Source: UTCFX2 sp963788305
GTDB lineage: Bacteria; Chloroflexota; Anaerolineae; Anaerolineales; UBA4823
DNA: 64,000 nt
Direction of reading: 5' to 3'
Assembly (NCBI GenBank): GCA_963788305.1
Contig: CAWBGK010000019.1
Coordinates: 1 to 64,000 of the forward strand
Shown one piece after another: positions 38,688-47,464 of this stretch. The notes beneath the pieces were generated by a model, which saw only the letters and a list, made by a program, of their open reading frames with translations, was not told the DNA's origin and did no database searches. The translations under genes and the position numbers were made by a program. The stretch's first letter is position 1. The number at the start of each line of letters is the position of its first letter.

Positions 38688-38712
38688 ATTCTGAAACGAA
38701 GCATTCGGAGCA

Positions 38713-39925
38713 ATGGGCGATTTCATCACACAAACCAGTGCGTTGCAGCCAAAAGAGTTGGAGGCGATCTATTCGATCAGCCGCGCGGTTGCAGGCGCGA
38801 TCAACATCGAAATCTACCCTGGATGAAATTATCCGATATTTACGCCCTGTATTTATATTTGACAACATCGTCCTGTATACCCAAAAAGAGGTCGGCGGAC
38901 TGGAGCCGGTTTATGCCCGAGCAATTGGTCGAGGTCGCGTCCGAGAAGCTGACCTGGCATGGGGCGAAAACACTGCCCTGAACACCTTCCGTTCGCTGAA
39001 CACGACCACTCGCGTGGAAGAGCTAGAGAGTCCCACAACCGACCGGATCAATATCCGCCATCTGTTGGGGCTGCCTTGCGTCAGCGGCGAGGACATGTTA
39101 GCCGCATTGGTGTTCATCCGTTTTGGCGGTCCAAGGTTTCTTCCAGACCAGGTTCTGCTGGCAGAATTTGTCGCAGCCCATGTCGCCCAGCTCCTTCAAC
39201 ACCAGCGTTTGGGCGAGAAGATCGCCCTGCTGGAAGCGCGTCGACGGCTGGACAGTCTGCAGGACGACTTCATCGCAACGATCACGCACGAGCTGCTGAC
39301 CCCGCTGGGCTTTATCAAGGGCTACGCAACCACCCTGCTCCGGGAAGATACATCCTGGGATGACCAAATTCGCCGGGAATTTTTGACCATTATCGACGAA
39401 GAAGCCGACAGGTTGAGAGAGCTGATTGACAATCTGATGGATTCCTCCCGCCTGCAGTCCGGTACGTTGTCGATGACTTTCCAGCCGCTTCGGCTGGACA
39501 CCCTGCTTAAAGACGTTTCGCTGCGGGCGCGCTCCAGGCATGCCAACCTGGCAATTGAGCTAAAAATCGAAACACCCGGATTGCAAACCTCTGCCGATCC
39601 GACCCGTTTGGCGCAGGTTTTTGAAAATATTATCAACAACGCGATTAAATATGCCCCAGACTCGCCTCTGACGATTACACTGAAGGAAGTCGATCATAAG
39701 GCCTGCATCGCGATTCAGGACGAAGGTCCGGGCATACCAAAAGACCAGCTGGAAAAAGTCTTCCATCGGTTCTACCGGCTGCCAACAAACAACACCTCCG
39801 TGCGCGGGACTGGTCTGGGCCTGTTCATCTGCAGGCAGATCGTCCAGGCTCATAACGGCGAGATCGAAGCCACATCTGAAGAAGGAAATGGGGCGGTATT
39901 CAATATTTACCTGCCCTCGAGATAA
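38713..39925 (+). CDS. histidine kinase with GAF-like sensor (frameshifted)
   Basis: A soluble sensor kinase. The N-terminal ~180 residues resemble a GAF domain (YSISRAVAGAINIKSTLDEI after repair, then FIFDNIVLYTQKEVGGLEP and FLPDQVLLAEFVAAHVAQLL). HisKA reads TITHELLTPLGFIKGYATTLL, and the ATPase has INNAIKYAPD, DEGPGIP and GTGLGLFICRQIV. One indel near 38808 breaks the frame. Restored length is ~404 residues. The response regulator gene begins 34 nt after its stop, so the two form a probable two-component pair. The signal is unknown. Confidence 0.88.
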
Positions 39926-39959
39926 AATAACATTTAAGAAGACTGATCAGGAGACGGAG

Positions 39960-40650
39960 ATGGGTGTCAATATTTTGGTCGTTGACGATGAACCACGCTA
40001 TTTACGCTTGATGGAAGCAAATCTGGTGACAGAGGGTTTCCTGGTGACCAAGGCAACGAACGGTCAGGAGGCTGTCGACCAGGTTGTCGAAAAACATCCA
40101 GACCTTGTGCTTTTAGACGTTATGATGCCTGTGTTGGACGGTTTCGGCGCATTAGAGCGAATCCGTGAATTCTCGAACGTTCCGATCATCATCGTAACGG
40201 CTCGCGGCAGCGAGAATGACCGTGTGCGAGGTTTGGACCTTGGGGCAGACGATTATATCGTCAAGCCATTTTCAGCGACCGAGCTGCTGGCGCGGTGTGC
40301 GAGCCGTCTTGCGCCGCGCCCAGACATCTGGAAGCGCCTTCGCGCAATCAACTTTCAACCACGGGAACTTGCGAATCGATTTCGCACGGGCCGAGGTCTT
40401 TAAAGATGATCGGATCGTGTTCCTATCGGCGACTGAATATCGGCTTCTGCTTCAATTCGCCCATAATCAGGGCAGCGTGCTCACGTCCGAACAGCTCTTA
40501 ACGGATGTATGGGGACCAGAATATCGGGATGACAAGGAAATCCTCTGGGTGAGCATCTCGCGATTACGCCAGAAACTGGAGCTTGATGCAAAGAACCCAG
40601 TCCACATCGTCACACGGTCCGGGCTGGGGTATACGATGCCTCCGCTGTAG
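39960..40650 (+). CDS. OmpR/PhoB-family response regulator (frameshifted)
   Basis: A DNA-binding response regulator, the likely partner of the GAF-type kinase directly upstream. The receiver has VDDEPRYL, the phospho-Asp in LVLLDVMMPVLDG and the Lys in YIVKPFSATELLARC. After the frame break near 40310, the winged helix reads IVFLSATEYRLLLQFAHN, SEQLLTDVWGPEYRDD, VSISRLRQKLE and VTRSGLGYTM, the standard OmpR pattern. GGAG precedes the ATG. Repaired length is ~230 residues. Target genes are unknown. Confidence 0.9.
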
Positions 40651-40793
40651 AAGGGTGGCAGCTCAGACGGATTTGAGCGGCTCCAGGTTATCGCTTGCTG
40701 CAGAGATTTGGATGCTTTTCGGCATCTGACTGGTTGCGCTGTGGAAACCGGACCCTTGCTGCAAGCCGGCATTATTTCAGAGAGGTAAGCTGG

Positions 40794-41475
40794 ATGAACA
40801 TGGATATCACTGCTGCTAAATTACGGGCAAAGATCATCGGAGCTCTGCTGCGAGAAGAGCGTCTCAAGACGCGGAAGACGATCGACGAGTGCGCAGAGCT
40901 GGTTGGCCTGGAGGCAGACGATTTCGAACAAATCGAATTGGGATCCAGGATGCCTTCATTGCCAGAACTTGAGCTGATTTCTTATTATTTGAATGTTCCA
41001 GCTGGATTCAATTTTAACTCAGACCCCGGCGGATAATTTGGGGGAGGAAAAAGTTCAAATCCAGGCAGCCAGGTGGATTCGGCTTCGTCAGCGGATGATC
41101 GGCGCCTTGTTGCAGCAAGCTCGATTGGACAGCAATCTATCGAAAGAAGAGCTCTCGAAAAAGCTTGGGATCGAGATGAGTGTTCTCGAGAAGTACGAAC
41201 TGGGAGTGGAAGCTGTGCCCCTCCCAACGTTGGAAGCCGTAGCCGGGTCTCTCAACCGCTCATTATCCGATTTCGAGGATCAAAAAGGGTTTGTGGGAGT
41301 CTGGAATGCCCATAAGCGAGCCGTGAACGACTATTTGAAGCCTTCCATCCGACCTGCAGGCATTTGTCAGCAAACCTGTCAATCGCCCATATCTTGAGCT
41401 GGCCGTCAGGCTGAGTGAAATGTCGGTCGATCGTTTACGATCAGTCGCCGAAGGACTTCTAGAAATCACGTATTG
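40794..41475 (+). CDS. protein with two tandem XRE-type HTH domains (frameshifted)
   Basis: A small predicted DNA-binding protein of ~227 residues. Two similar helix-turn-helix modules follow each other: LRAKIIGALLREERLKTRKT with ECAELVGLEADDFEQIELG, and RQRMIGALLQQARLDSNLS with ELSKKLGIEMSVLEKYELG. A third, helical C-terminal part reads AFVSKPVNRPYLELAVRLSE in a shifted frame and ends LLEITY. Indels near 41005 and 41350 explain the three frames. AGAGAGG precedes the ATG. The position after the two-component genes suggests a linked regulator. Tandem copies would let one chain bind two half-sites. Confidence 0.75.
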
Positions 41476-41593
41476 ACCCTTAGAGGGATATTAATCCGTG
41501 ATTCGGATCGATTATGAGGCGGCGGATGCGAGAAATCTCCACTGAGAAAATTGCAATAAGAATAATAGCCTCCTGATTGACCAAATCGATGAA

Positions 41594-42457
41594 ATGAGCT
41601 CTCTTCATCAGTTTTCAACCCGATCGGCAACATCAGAGGACCTATCCAAGCTCGCTAATTTAATCCACTTCGAAGCCTACGTTCACCGTCATCTCGATTA
41701 CCGCCTGCCGTTGGATTGGGTGGGATATGAACCCTTTATGATTTTAGAAGATCGGGGTGGCATCGAGGCAGCACTGGCCTGTCCCCCCGATCCACCCAGC
41801 GTCGCCTGGATCAGGCTTTTTGCAGTTTCTACCCACGTTACTCCCAATCAAGCCTGGAATATTCTCTGGGAAAAGGTCCTCGAAAAGCTTTCCAGCGACG
41901 GTCAAATCAAATACATCTCCGCCATCCCAATCTATACTTGGTTTGCTGCTTTGCTGAAAAAAAGCCATTTCAGGGAGACCCATTCTATCGTGATGATGAG
42001 CCGTGAGACAACTCCGCTGCCCGAAACACCAACCACACAAGATGTGAACATCAGACCGATGACGTTCGATGATCTCGAGACCGTCCAGACGGTTGACACG
42101 GCTTCCTTCTCTCCTGTTTGGGTGAATTCTCGTTACTATCTCGAAAGCGCCTTCCAGCAGGCTGCGATCGCGACCGTTGCTGAGTATTTGGGTAAGATTG
42201 CTGGTTTCCAGATCAGTACCGCGACCCCTATCGGCGGGCACCTTGCCCGCCTGGCAGTCCTGCCGAAACTGCAAGGAAAAGGGATCGGTTCTGCACTTAC
42301 CTACGACTTGATTTATCAGTTTCACCGGCGCGGCTCGCAAACGATCACCGTAAACACCCAAAGAAACAATCCGGCTTCGCTCGCCCTGTATTATCGGATG
42401 GGTTTTAAACTTACAGGTGAAGAGTACCCGATATTCCAGCTGCTGGATTTCCCTTGA
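41594..42457 (+). CDS. GNAT-family N-acetyltransferase, two-domain
   Basis: A 287-residue intact protein. The C-terminal ~140 residues form an active-looking GNAT domain: NIRPMTFDDLETVQTVD, then LAVLPKLQGKGIGSALTYDL with the acetyl-CoA loop Q-x-x-G-x-G, and NPASLALYYRMGFKLTGEEY. The N-terminal half has similar architecture without the loop (LIHFEAYVHRHLDYRLP), so it is probably a worn duplicate, as in the GNAT at 25.5 kb. Substrate is unknown. Confidence 0.8.
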   Translation: MSSLHQFSTRSATSEDLSKLANLIHFEAYVHRHLDYRLPLDWVGYEPFMILEDRGGIEAALACPPDPPSVAWIRLFAVSTHVTPNQAWNILWEKVLEKLSSDGQIKYISAIPIYTWFAALLKKSHFRETHSIVMMSRETTPLPETPTTQDVNIRPMTFDDLETVQTVDTASFSPVWVNSRYYLESAFQQAAIATVAEYLGKIAGFQISTATPIGGHLARLAVLPKLQGKGIGSALTYDLIYQFHRRGSQTITVNTQRNNPASLALYYRMGFKLTGEEYPIFQLLDFP

Positions 42458-42584
42458 TTTTCGTAATTAAAATATGGAATATGGATTCTTCCTGAGGACA
42501 ATTCCGCAGCGATCAACCCATCAAGTAATCTGTTATTATTTACAGGATGAATACTATTCTGAAACGAAAAGGGACGACCACGCC

Positions 42585-43415
42585 ATGAAACATGATGAAT
42601 TCAGCTGGCTCGAGCATGACGGAATGGAAACTCACTCGCAATGTTGGGAGCCAGAGATGGAACCACGGGCCGCGGTGTGCCTGATCCACGGATTGGGCGA
42701 ACACAGCGGACGTTATAATTATGTGGCAAAGCGATTAACAGATGCAGGGTTTGCAGTGCTGGGATTTGACCTGCGGGGGCATGGAAAATCCGCCGGAAGG
42801 CGCGGTTCAATTTCCAGCGAGAAGATCCTGCTAGATCAGATCAGCCGTCTGCTTGAAGAAGCTCGACGCAGGTATTCAGGGAAACCATATTTCCTCTATG
42901 GACACAGCCTCGGAGGCTTGCTGGCTCTTTTCTATGCTTTGAAACTTCAGCCGGCACTTACGGGAGTGATCGCAACCAGCCCAGGTTTACGCAGTTCACT
43001 CCAGGACCAAGCGCTGAAAGTCGCCTCTGCCAAAATATTGGGGGCTATCCTGCCTGACGTCCTGATCTCAAGCGGTTTAGACGTGACTTTCCTCTCCCGC
43101 GATCCTGAAGTGATCCGTAATTACATGAATGATCCACTCGTCCACGATCGAGCATCACTCGGATTTGCGCGGTTGATGATCCAGATGATCGATTGGACCT
43201 TTAAACATGCCTCGGAATTCTGCCTGCCGCTTTTGATGATGAACGGCTCTGAAGATCGCGTCACATACCCTCGTGGGACTGTAGAATGCGCAAGGCTTGT
43301 CCCATGCGACTGTACGGTCAAGACCTGGGACGGACTGTATCATGAGATCCATAATGAGCCAGAAAAAGATTTCGTCTTGGATTATTTGATCGAATGGCTG
43401 ATGAGTAAAATGTAA
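42585..43415 (+). CDS. alpha/beta hydrolase, monoacylglycerol lipase-like
   Basis: A serine hydrolase of the lysophospholipase/monoacylglycerol lipase group. The oxyanion region is LIHGLGEHSGRYNYVA, the nucleophile elbow GHSLGG holds the catalytic Ser, and the acid and base lie in MNGSEDRV and DGLYHEIHNE. Length from 42585 is 276 residues, typical. The open frame extends 37 codons upstream without similarity to the family. It likely splits lipid esters in the cytosol. The gene is intact and not clearly in an operon. Confidence 0.88.
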   Translation: MKHDEFSWLEHDGMETHSQCWEPEMEPRAAVCLIHGLGEHSGRYNYVAKRLTDAGFAVLGFDLRGHGKSAGRRGSISSEKILLDQISRLLEEARRRYSGKPYFLYGHSLGGLLALFYALKLQPALTGVIATSPGLRSSLQDQALKVASAKILGAILPDVLISSGLDVTFLSRDPEVIRNYMNDPLVHDRASLGFARLMIQMIDWTFKHASEFCLPLLMMNGSEDRVTYPRGTVECARLVPCDCTVKTWDGLYHEIHNEPEKDFVLDYLIEWLMSKM

Positions 43416-43494
43416 TCTATCCCTGGACAAATCGGACACATCATGGGAAAATTTGGCGCGCTATCGATTAAGCCGCCATTTTCGAGGTAAACAT

Positions 43495-44244
43495 ATGCCA
43501 AAGAATCAAAATGAAAACTTGAGCAAACGCCAGGCCAGGAAAGAAGAAATTAGAAAGCGCGAGCTCCAACAGCGCAGGATCATGATCGGCGGGATTGCTG
43601 TAGTTGCGGTAATCCTTCTGGCGGTGATTATTATCCCCTCCATTCAGCAGTCCAAGAACCCCGGTGGAGAAATCGTCAAAATCACGCCGCAGGCTCATGC
43701 GACTGCGAACGGCACAACGATCGGAAACCCTGACGCCAAGGTGAAGGTCGTTGTATTTTCGGATTTCCAGTGCAGCGCATGCGCAACCTACGCAAATGAT
43801 ATTGAACCGCAGGTCATTCGCGAGATTGTCGAGCCGAATGATGTCTATTATGTCTATCATCAATTCCCTTTCCTGGATGATAGCGATCCCAATAAAGCGT
43901 CAGACCGAGCAGCGCTGGCAAGCGAATGCGCTGCCGAACAGGGCAGGTTCTGGGATTATAAAGCGATGCTTTACGCTAACCAGACGGGTATTGAAGGGCA
44001 GTTCAGCGATCCCCGCCTGAGCGCTTTTGCAAAAAACCTGGGATTAGACCTCGAATCGTTCGAAGCCTGCCTGGCTTCTGCAAAATATCAGAATGTCTTG
44101 GATAAAGGTGTGAAATTAGGGACCGAGCTGGGTGTCACCGGCACGCCGACCGTGTTTGTGAACGGACAGAATGTCAGCCCAGGGCGCGTTTCGACCTTTG
44201 ATGAAATTAACGCATTGGTCCAGGCCGCGCTTCAAGGAAATTAA
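43495..44244 (+). CDS. membrane-anchored DsbA-like thiol-disulfide oxidoreductase
   Basis: A DsbA/BdbD-type protein, intact, 249 residues. A charged N-terminus (KRQARKEEIRKRELQQ) precedes one membrane helix (IMIGGIAVVAVILLAVIII), placing the domain outside the cytoplasm. The thioredoxin fold has the active site FSDFQCSACATYAN (CSAC) and the cis-proline loop in VTGTPTVFVNGQ. It would form or exchange disulfides in exported proteins. The start at 43495 is chosen over an upstream frame. A bidirectional terminator follows. Confidence 0.92.
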   Translation: MPKNQNENLSKRQARKEEIRKRELQQRRIMIGGIAVVAVILLAVIIIPSIQQSKNPGGEIVKITPQAHATANGTTIGNPDAKVKVVVFSDFQCSACATYANDIEPQVIREIVEPNDVYYVYHQFPFLDDSDPNKASDRAALASECAAEQGRFWDYKAMLYANQTGIEGQFSDPRLSAFAKNLGLDLESFEACLASAKYQNVLDKGVKLGTELGVTGTPTVFVNGQNVSPGRVSTFDEINALVQAALQGN

Positions 44245-44276
44245 GAGCTCTTTATCTACACCGTCAATGAGAATTT

Positions 44277-44309
44277 AAAAACTGCGGCTGGTGAAGCCGC
44301 AGTTTTTTT
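44277..44309. terminator. bidirectional Rho-independent terminator
   Basis: AAAACTGCGGCT-GGTGA-AGCCGCAGTTTTTTT, a 12-bp stem flanked by A and T runs. It sits between the convergent DsbA-like and PduO-type genes and can serve both. Confidence 0.9.
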
Positions 44310-44322
44310 GATCCTCTTATTA

Positions 44323-44878
44323 TTAAGGGTGGTCTTTTGCCAGTGTCGGTAGTATCCCGGTAAAATTTTGAAGCTGAAAGAGCTCCATCGCAAAACAAAA
44401 CGTTGACAAACGGTTGAGGTAGCGAAGCAAATCGAGATTCTCCACAATACCAGTGTGGACTAGACCGGCAATTTGCCGCTCGAGCGCGGCGGACTACCGT
44501 TCGAGCCAGATCAAGCACTGCCCCGGTAAAGCTATCACCAGGAACGATGAATTCCTTCGTGACCTTCACCTTCGTGGTCAGGAGTTCAACCTGCTGCTCC
44601 AGCCATTCAACCCGCTCCGAATCCACCGCTCGAAAATGAGCAGAGTTGTTGGGTGAAGCGGAGACTTCCGCCATCAGGTTGTAGAGATCTCTCTGGATGG
44701 TCAGGATCATCATTTTACTCGGGGCGTCCTCGACCAGGGCACGAGCCATCCCAAGTACGGAGCTTGCTTCGTCAATCGTCCCGACCGCTTCAGGAATTGG
44801 ATGGTTTTTTGGGACGCGGCCTTCTTGCAGCAGTCCAGTATTGCCATCGTCTCCTGTTGAAGTATAGAAAGCGGGCAT
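44323..44878 (-). CDS. PduO-type ATP:cob(I)alamin adenosyltransferase (frameshifted)
   Basis: Makes adenosylcobalamin from cob(I)alamin and ATP. The N-terminal ATP-binding motif reads FYTSTGDDGNTGLL, VGTIDEASSVLGMAR follows, and the C-terminal motif RTVVRRAERQIAGLV is followed by LLRYLNRLSTFCFAM, all diagnostic. The frame shifts near 44490, and the true end (KDHP, stop at 44323) lies in another frame than the longest ORF. Length is ~185 residues, normal. A TATAAT ends 6 nt before the ATG, implying a leaderless transcript. Its reading direction opposes the neighbouring gene at 44979. Confidence 0.9.
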
Positions 44879-44884
44879 GAGGGG

Positions 44885-44919
44885 ATTATAACCCAGGTCA
44901 GTCCAATTCACGATATAAT
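44885..44919. promoter_or_regulatory. back-to-back -10 elements between divergent genes
   Basis: TATAAT on the minus strand (44890-44885) stands 6 nt from the adenosyltransferase ATG at 44878. TATAAT on the plus strand (44914-44919) stands upstream of the zinc-protein gene at 44979. No good -35 was found for either. Confidence 0.4.
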
Positions 44920-44978
44920 GAATTTCAGGCATGAACCAGCATGCCTGGAAACCTTCAAAAGATTTTAGGAGTTAGATC

Positions 44979-45263
44979 ATGCAGGTTCGCTGTTATAACT
45001 GTCACAAGCCATACACGATCGGAAAACAGGAGGCACAAGCCGCTCTGGATCTGATCGCCGCTCAAGGATTGAGCCATTACGACGCAGCCTGTCCGCATTG
45101 TCGGCGGGTAAACCGGGTTTCACGCCATGAGCTGGAGCGGGGGCTCCCAGGCTGGAAACCCTCCGAGCAGGAACAGACCTCAGACAACCAGAACTCCCCA
45201 GGCCTGATCGTCTCGTCTGCGATTATTGATACCGACCCCATGGTTTGGAAAATCACAGAGTAG
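44979..45263 (+). CDS. small zinc-finger-like protein
   Basis: A 94-residue intact protein of unknown function. Two CxxC knuckles are at the ends of its N-terminal half, MQVRCYNCHKPYTIG and ACPHCRRVNRVSR, so it probably binds one zinc. The C-terminal 40 residues are polar and look disordered. AGGAG lies 8 nt before the ATG. A 14-codon upstream ORF (44931-44975) ends just before it but has no evident role. The cyclase gene follows after 3 nt, so the pair is likely one transcript. Confidence 0.65.
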   Translation: MQVRCYNCHKPYTIGKQEAQAALDLIAAQGLSHYDAACPHCRRVNRVSRHELERGLPGWKPSEQEQTSDNQNSPGLIVSSAIIDTDPMVWKITE

Positions 45264-45266
45264 CCA

Positions 45267-45905
45267 ATGCGTACATATGATATCTCTCTACCCATCACAG
45301 AGAATCTGCCTGTCTGGCCTGGCGATCCTACCCCCCGGATTGAGCGAATCTCGAAAATGGAAGATGGAGCAGAATCAAACGTTTCGCAGATTTTTATGAG
45401 CGTCCACGCCGGTACTCATATGGATGCTCCCTTCCATTTCCTGGGCGGCAGCTCGCAAACGATCGAACAAATCCCACTCCAAACCTTGATCGGGCGTGCA
45501 TATGTACTTCATCTGGAGGACGAGGTTAATCTGGTCACCGCTTCGATCCTCGAAAACCTCCAAATCCCACCCCGAACGCGCCGGCTATTGATGAAAACGC
45601 GCAATTCGAAGCTCTGGAAGCAGAAAAAGACCGGATTCGATGAGGATTTTGTCGCGCTCAGCCCCGACGGTGCTAATTACCTGGTCGAGCGCGGGATCCG
45701 CCTGATCGGAGTCGATTATCTGTCTATCGCTCCGTATGCGTCGCCTGCTGCGACTCACGAGCTGCTGCTTAAAGCTGGCGTTGTAGTCCTCGAAGGGCTG
45801 GATTTATCCGAGGTGTCTCAGGGTCGCTATTCTCTGTATTGTCTGCCGTTAAAAATCATCGGGACAGATGGCGCTCCTGCCAGGGTGATCCTGATTGGAG
45901 TGTAA
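45267..45905 (+). CDS. cyclase-family metal-dependent hydrolase (KynB-like)
   Basis: A member of the cyclase/arylformamidase family, which hydrolyses N-formylkynurenine or related amides using a metal. The N-terminus is YDISLPITENLPVWPGDP and the metal-binding motif is HAGTHMDAPFHF near residue 52. The C-terminal motifs are IGVDYLSIAPY and LEGLDLSEV. Length is 212 residues, intact. No other tryptophan catabolic gene is visible, so the substrate is open. It follows the zinc-finger-like gene by 3 nt and converges on fabL. Confidence 0.85.
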   Translation: MRTYDISLPITENLPVWPGDPTPRIERISKMEDGAESNVSQIFMSVHAGTHMDAPFHFLGGSSQTIEQIPLQTLIGRAYVLHLEDEVNLVTASILENLQIPPRTRRLLMKTRNSKLWKQKKTGFDEDFVALSPDGANYLVERGIRLIGVDYLSIAPYASPAATHELLLKAGVVVLEGLDLSEVSQGRYSLYCLPLKIIGTDGAPARVILIGV

Positions 45906-45915
45906 ACACTCCTCT

Positions 45916-46716
45916 TTACCAGTCAGAAGTTGTCACACCTGGAATCGGAAGGGTATAGCCCCCATCGACTGTGATAACCTGCCCGCGGATCATCGCAGCC
46001 TGAGGCGAGCATAAAAATGCGACCACATGGGCGATATCTTCGGGGGTCAGCAACCGTCCAGCAGGGGTGTGAGCCAGGGCTCGATCCAGGATATTTTCAT
46101 CCGAACGTACCGCAGCAAAATGACTTAGAGCATCGGTTAATACGATCCCAGGGGAGACAGCATTAACTACGATGTTCATCGGAGCCAGCTCTACCGCCAG
46201 ATAGCGAGTGAGCGCTTCGAGGGCGGCTTTGCTGGCGCCTACGACAACATAATCCGGAAGGACGCGTCCTGAACCCGGGCTTGAGATATTCACGATCGAT
46301 CCGCCGCCGCGCTTTTGCATTAAGGGTACCGCTCTCTGGGCGGCAAAAAGGGCTGCGCGGGCGTTGATATTCATCGTCCAATCCCAACCTCTGGGTTTCT
46401 GCTGCACAACCGGACGGTTATAGCCGGATGCGGCGCTGTTGATCAGGCAGTCCAGTCCCCCAGATTCGCTTCGACAAAATCAAACATCCGGTTCAGGTCA
46501 GCCAGGTCGCCGATGTCGGCTTTAGCAAGCCAGGCGCGCCGGCCGATGGTTCGAATCTCTTCCACGGTCGCCTCCGCCGTTCGGCGGTTGCGAAAGAAAT
46601 TGACTACAATGTCTGCGCCGAGGCTCGCAAAATGCAAGGCCAGAGCTCGCCCGATCCCGCGCCCTGACCCTGTGATTAAAACCTGCTTATCCTGGAAAAA
46701 GTTTGAAGTCGCTCAT
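45916..46716 (-). CDS. fabL: enoyl-ACP reductase of FabL type (frameshifted)
   Basis: An SDR enzyme that would reduce enoyl-ACP in fatty acid synthesis. The cofactor site is VLITGSGRGIGRALALHF. The catalytic pattern is Y-x6-K in DYVVVGASKAALEALTRYL, as in FabL and other enoyl reductases, rather than the usual Y-x3-K of ketoreductases. NSAASGYNRPVV, WDWTMNINARAALF and QVITVDGGYTLPI also match FabL. Indels near 46692 and 46450 break the frame; repair gives ~267 residues. fabF and fabH lie 3-6 kb upstream on the same strand, with ftsH between. The start has a -10-like TATAAT only 6 nt ahead. Confidence 0.78.
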
Positions 46717-46722
46717 GCCTCG

Positions 46723-46728
46723 ATTATA
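46723..46728 (-). promoter_or_regulatory. candidate leaderless -10 of fabL
   Basis: TATAAT on the minus strand, inside the gap after the preceding gene, ends 6 nt before the ATG at 46716. Transcription would start at or next to the start codon. The -35 region is poor. Confidence 0.4.
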
Positions 46729-46734
46729 CAGGAA

Positions 46735-47148
46735 TTATTCGATGAAAATCTCGACATGATCTCCGTCTTCTTCGTCCACGACATCAATGATCTTGCCTTC
46801 CAGGTTGCGATCGTAAAGCATCTGGCTCAGCTCGCCGAGATCTACATCTCCAACTTCAGGTGCGTATTTTGCCCCGATACGTAGCCCCCATTCTGCCAGG
46901 GTCAGCGGTATATTCACAACGGCTTTGCTGCGTCCGGTCTGAACGTCGGTCACCCTCACCCGAAACCAACGAGCCTCTGTTTTGCCGTCTCCTGGCATGC
47001 GGTTCGCTTGGGAAGCGTTCTTACCCTTTGGATTCGCGTTCATCGCATCAAGCAGATTCACGCCTTCATTGGCGCTGACCTTGCCGTCTGCCACCATTTG
47101 TAAGATATGCATCCTGTCGCTTTCTTGATTTGAAAGGTTTTGATCCAT
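46735..47148 (-). CDS. SHOCT-like domain protein
   Basis: A 137-residue intact protein. The N-terminal ~40 residues (RMHILQMVADGKVSANEGVN) have the short helical pattern of SHOCT-like domains (often written DUF2089/SHOCT-like in regulators of the envelope response). The C-terminal part (ARWFRVRVTDVQTGRSKAVVNI, then YAPEVGDVDLGELSQMLYD) resembles a small beta-rich domain. AAAGGAG stands 6 nt before the ATG. The 316-nt region upstream contains a near-consensus promoter and several CAATAT/ATATTG sites. It lies between fabL and ftsH. Function is unknown; regulation of itself is possible. Confidence 0.6.
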   Translation of the reverse strand: MDQNLSNQESDRMHILQMVADGKVSANEGVNLLDAMNANPKGKNASQANRMPGDGKTEARWFRVRVTDVQTGRSKAVVNIPLTLAEWGLRIGAKYAPEVGDVDLGELSQMLYDRNLEGKIIDVVDEEDGDHVEIFIE

Positions 47149-47204
47149 CTGGCACTCCTTTAGATGAACATTGATTATTTTCAAGTCGTAAACGAATTAT
47201 TGAT

Positions 47205-47269
47205 CAATATTCTATATCGATTCTTAAATATTGTCAAGTGTAATATTAATATTATCAATATGGATATTG
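47205..47269 (-). promoter_or_regulatory. promoter with palindromic operator-like sites for the SHOCT-like gene
   Basis: Reading the minus strand: TTGACA (47237-47232), 17-nt spacer, TAGAAT (47214-47209), a strong sigma70-type promoter ending ~60 nt before the ATG. The motif CAATAT / ATATTG occurs at 47205-47210 and 47228-47233, overlapping both promoter boxes. The perfect inverted repeat CAATATGGATATTG lies at 47256-47269 just upstream. A further palindrome, AATATTAATATT, is at 47242-47253. Confidence 0.6.
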
Positions 47270-47393
47270 TGATTCTTAAAGTTAAGATTGAACTCTCGCA
47301 GAGATAATCTCGGATCACAGGTTTTGGTGACAAGAGTCCATTCGATCCCAGGATTCTGGAGGCCGTAGACAAACGAACTTGCCGCCTGAACAT

Positions 47394-47439
47394 AAAAAAA
47401 GGCGATGCTCGAAGCCAGGATCGGCTTCATGCATCGCCT
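47394..47439 (-). terminator. Rho-independent terminator of ftsH
   Basis: On the minus strand AGGCGATGC and GCATCGCCT frame a nested stem GAAGCC/GGCTTC, followed by TTTTTTT. It is 25 nt after the ftsH stop. The remaining stretch to 47270 is AT-rich without a gene. Confidence 0.92.
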
Positions 47440-47464
47440 GATGGTCAATGCGGATAAATCAGCG

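Noticed and set aside
44931..44975. 14-codon upstream ORF before the zinc-finger-like gene
   Set aside because: It lacks a run of regulatory codons and any terminator/antiterminator structure, so a leader peptide role is not supported.
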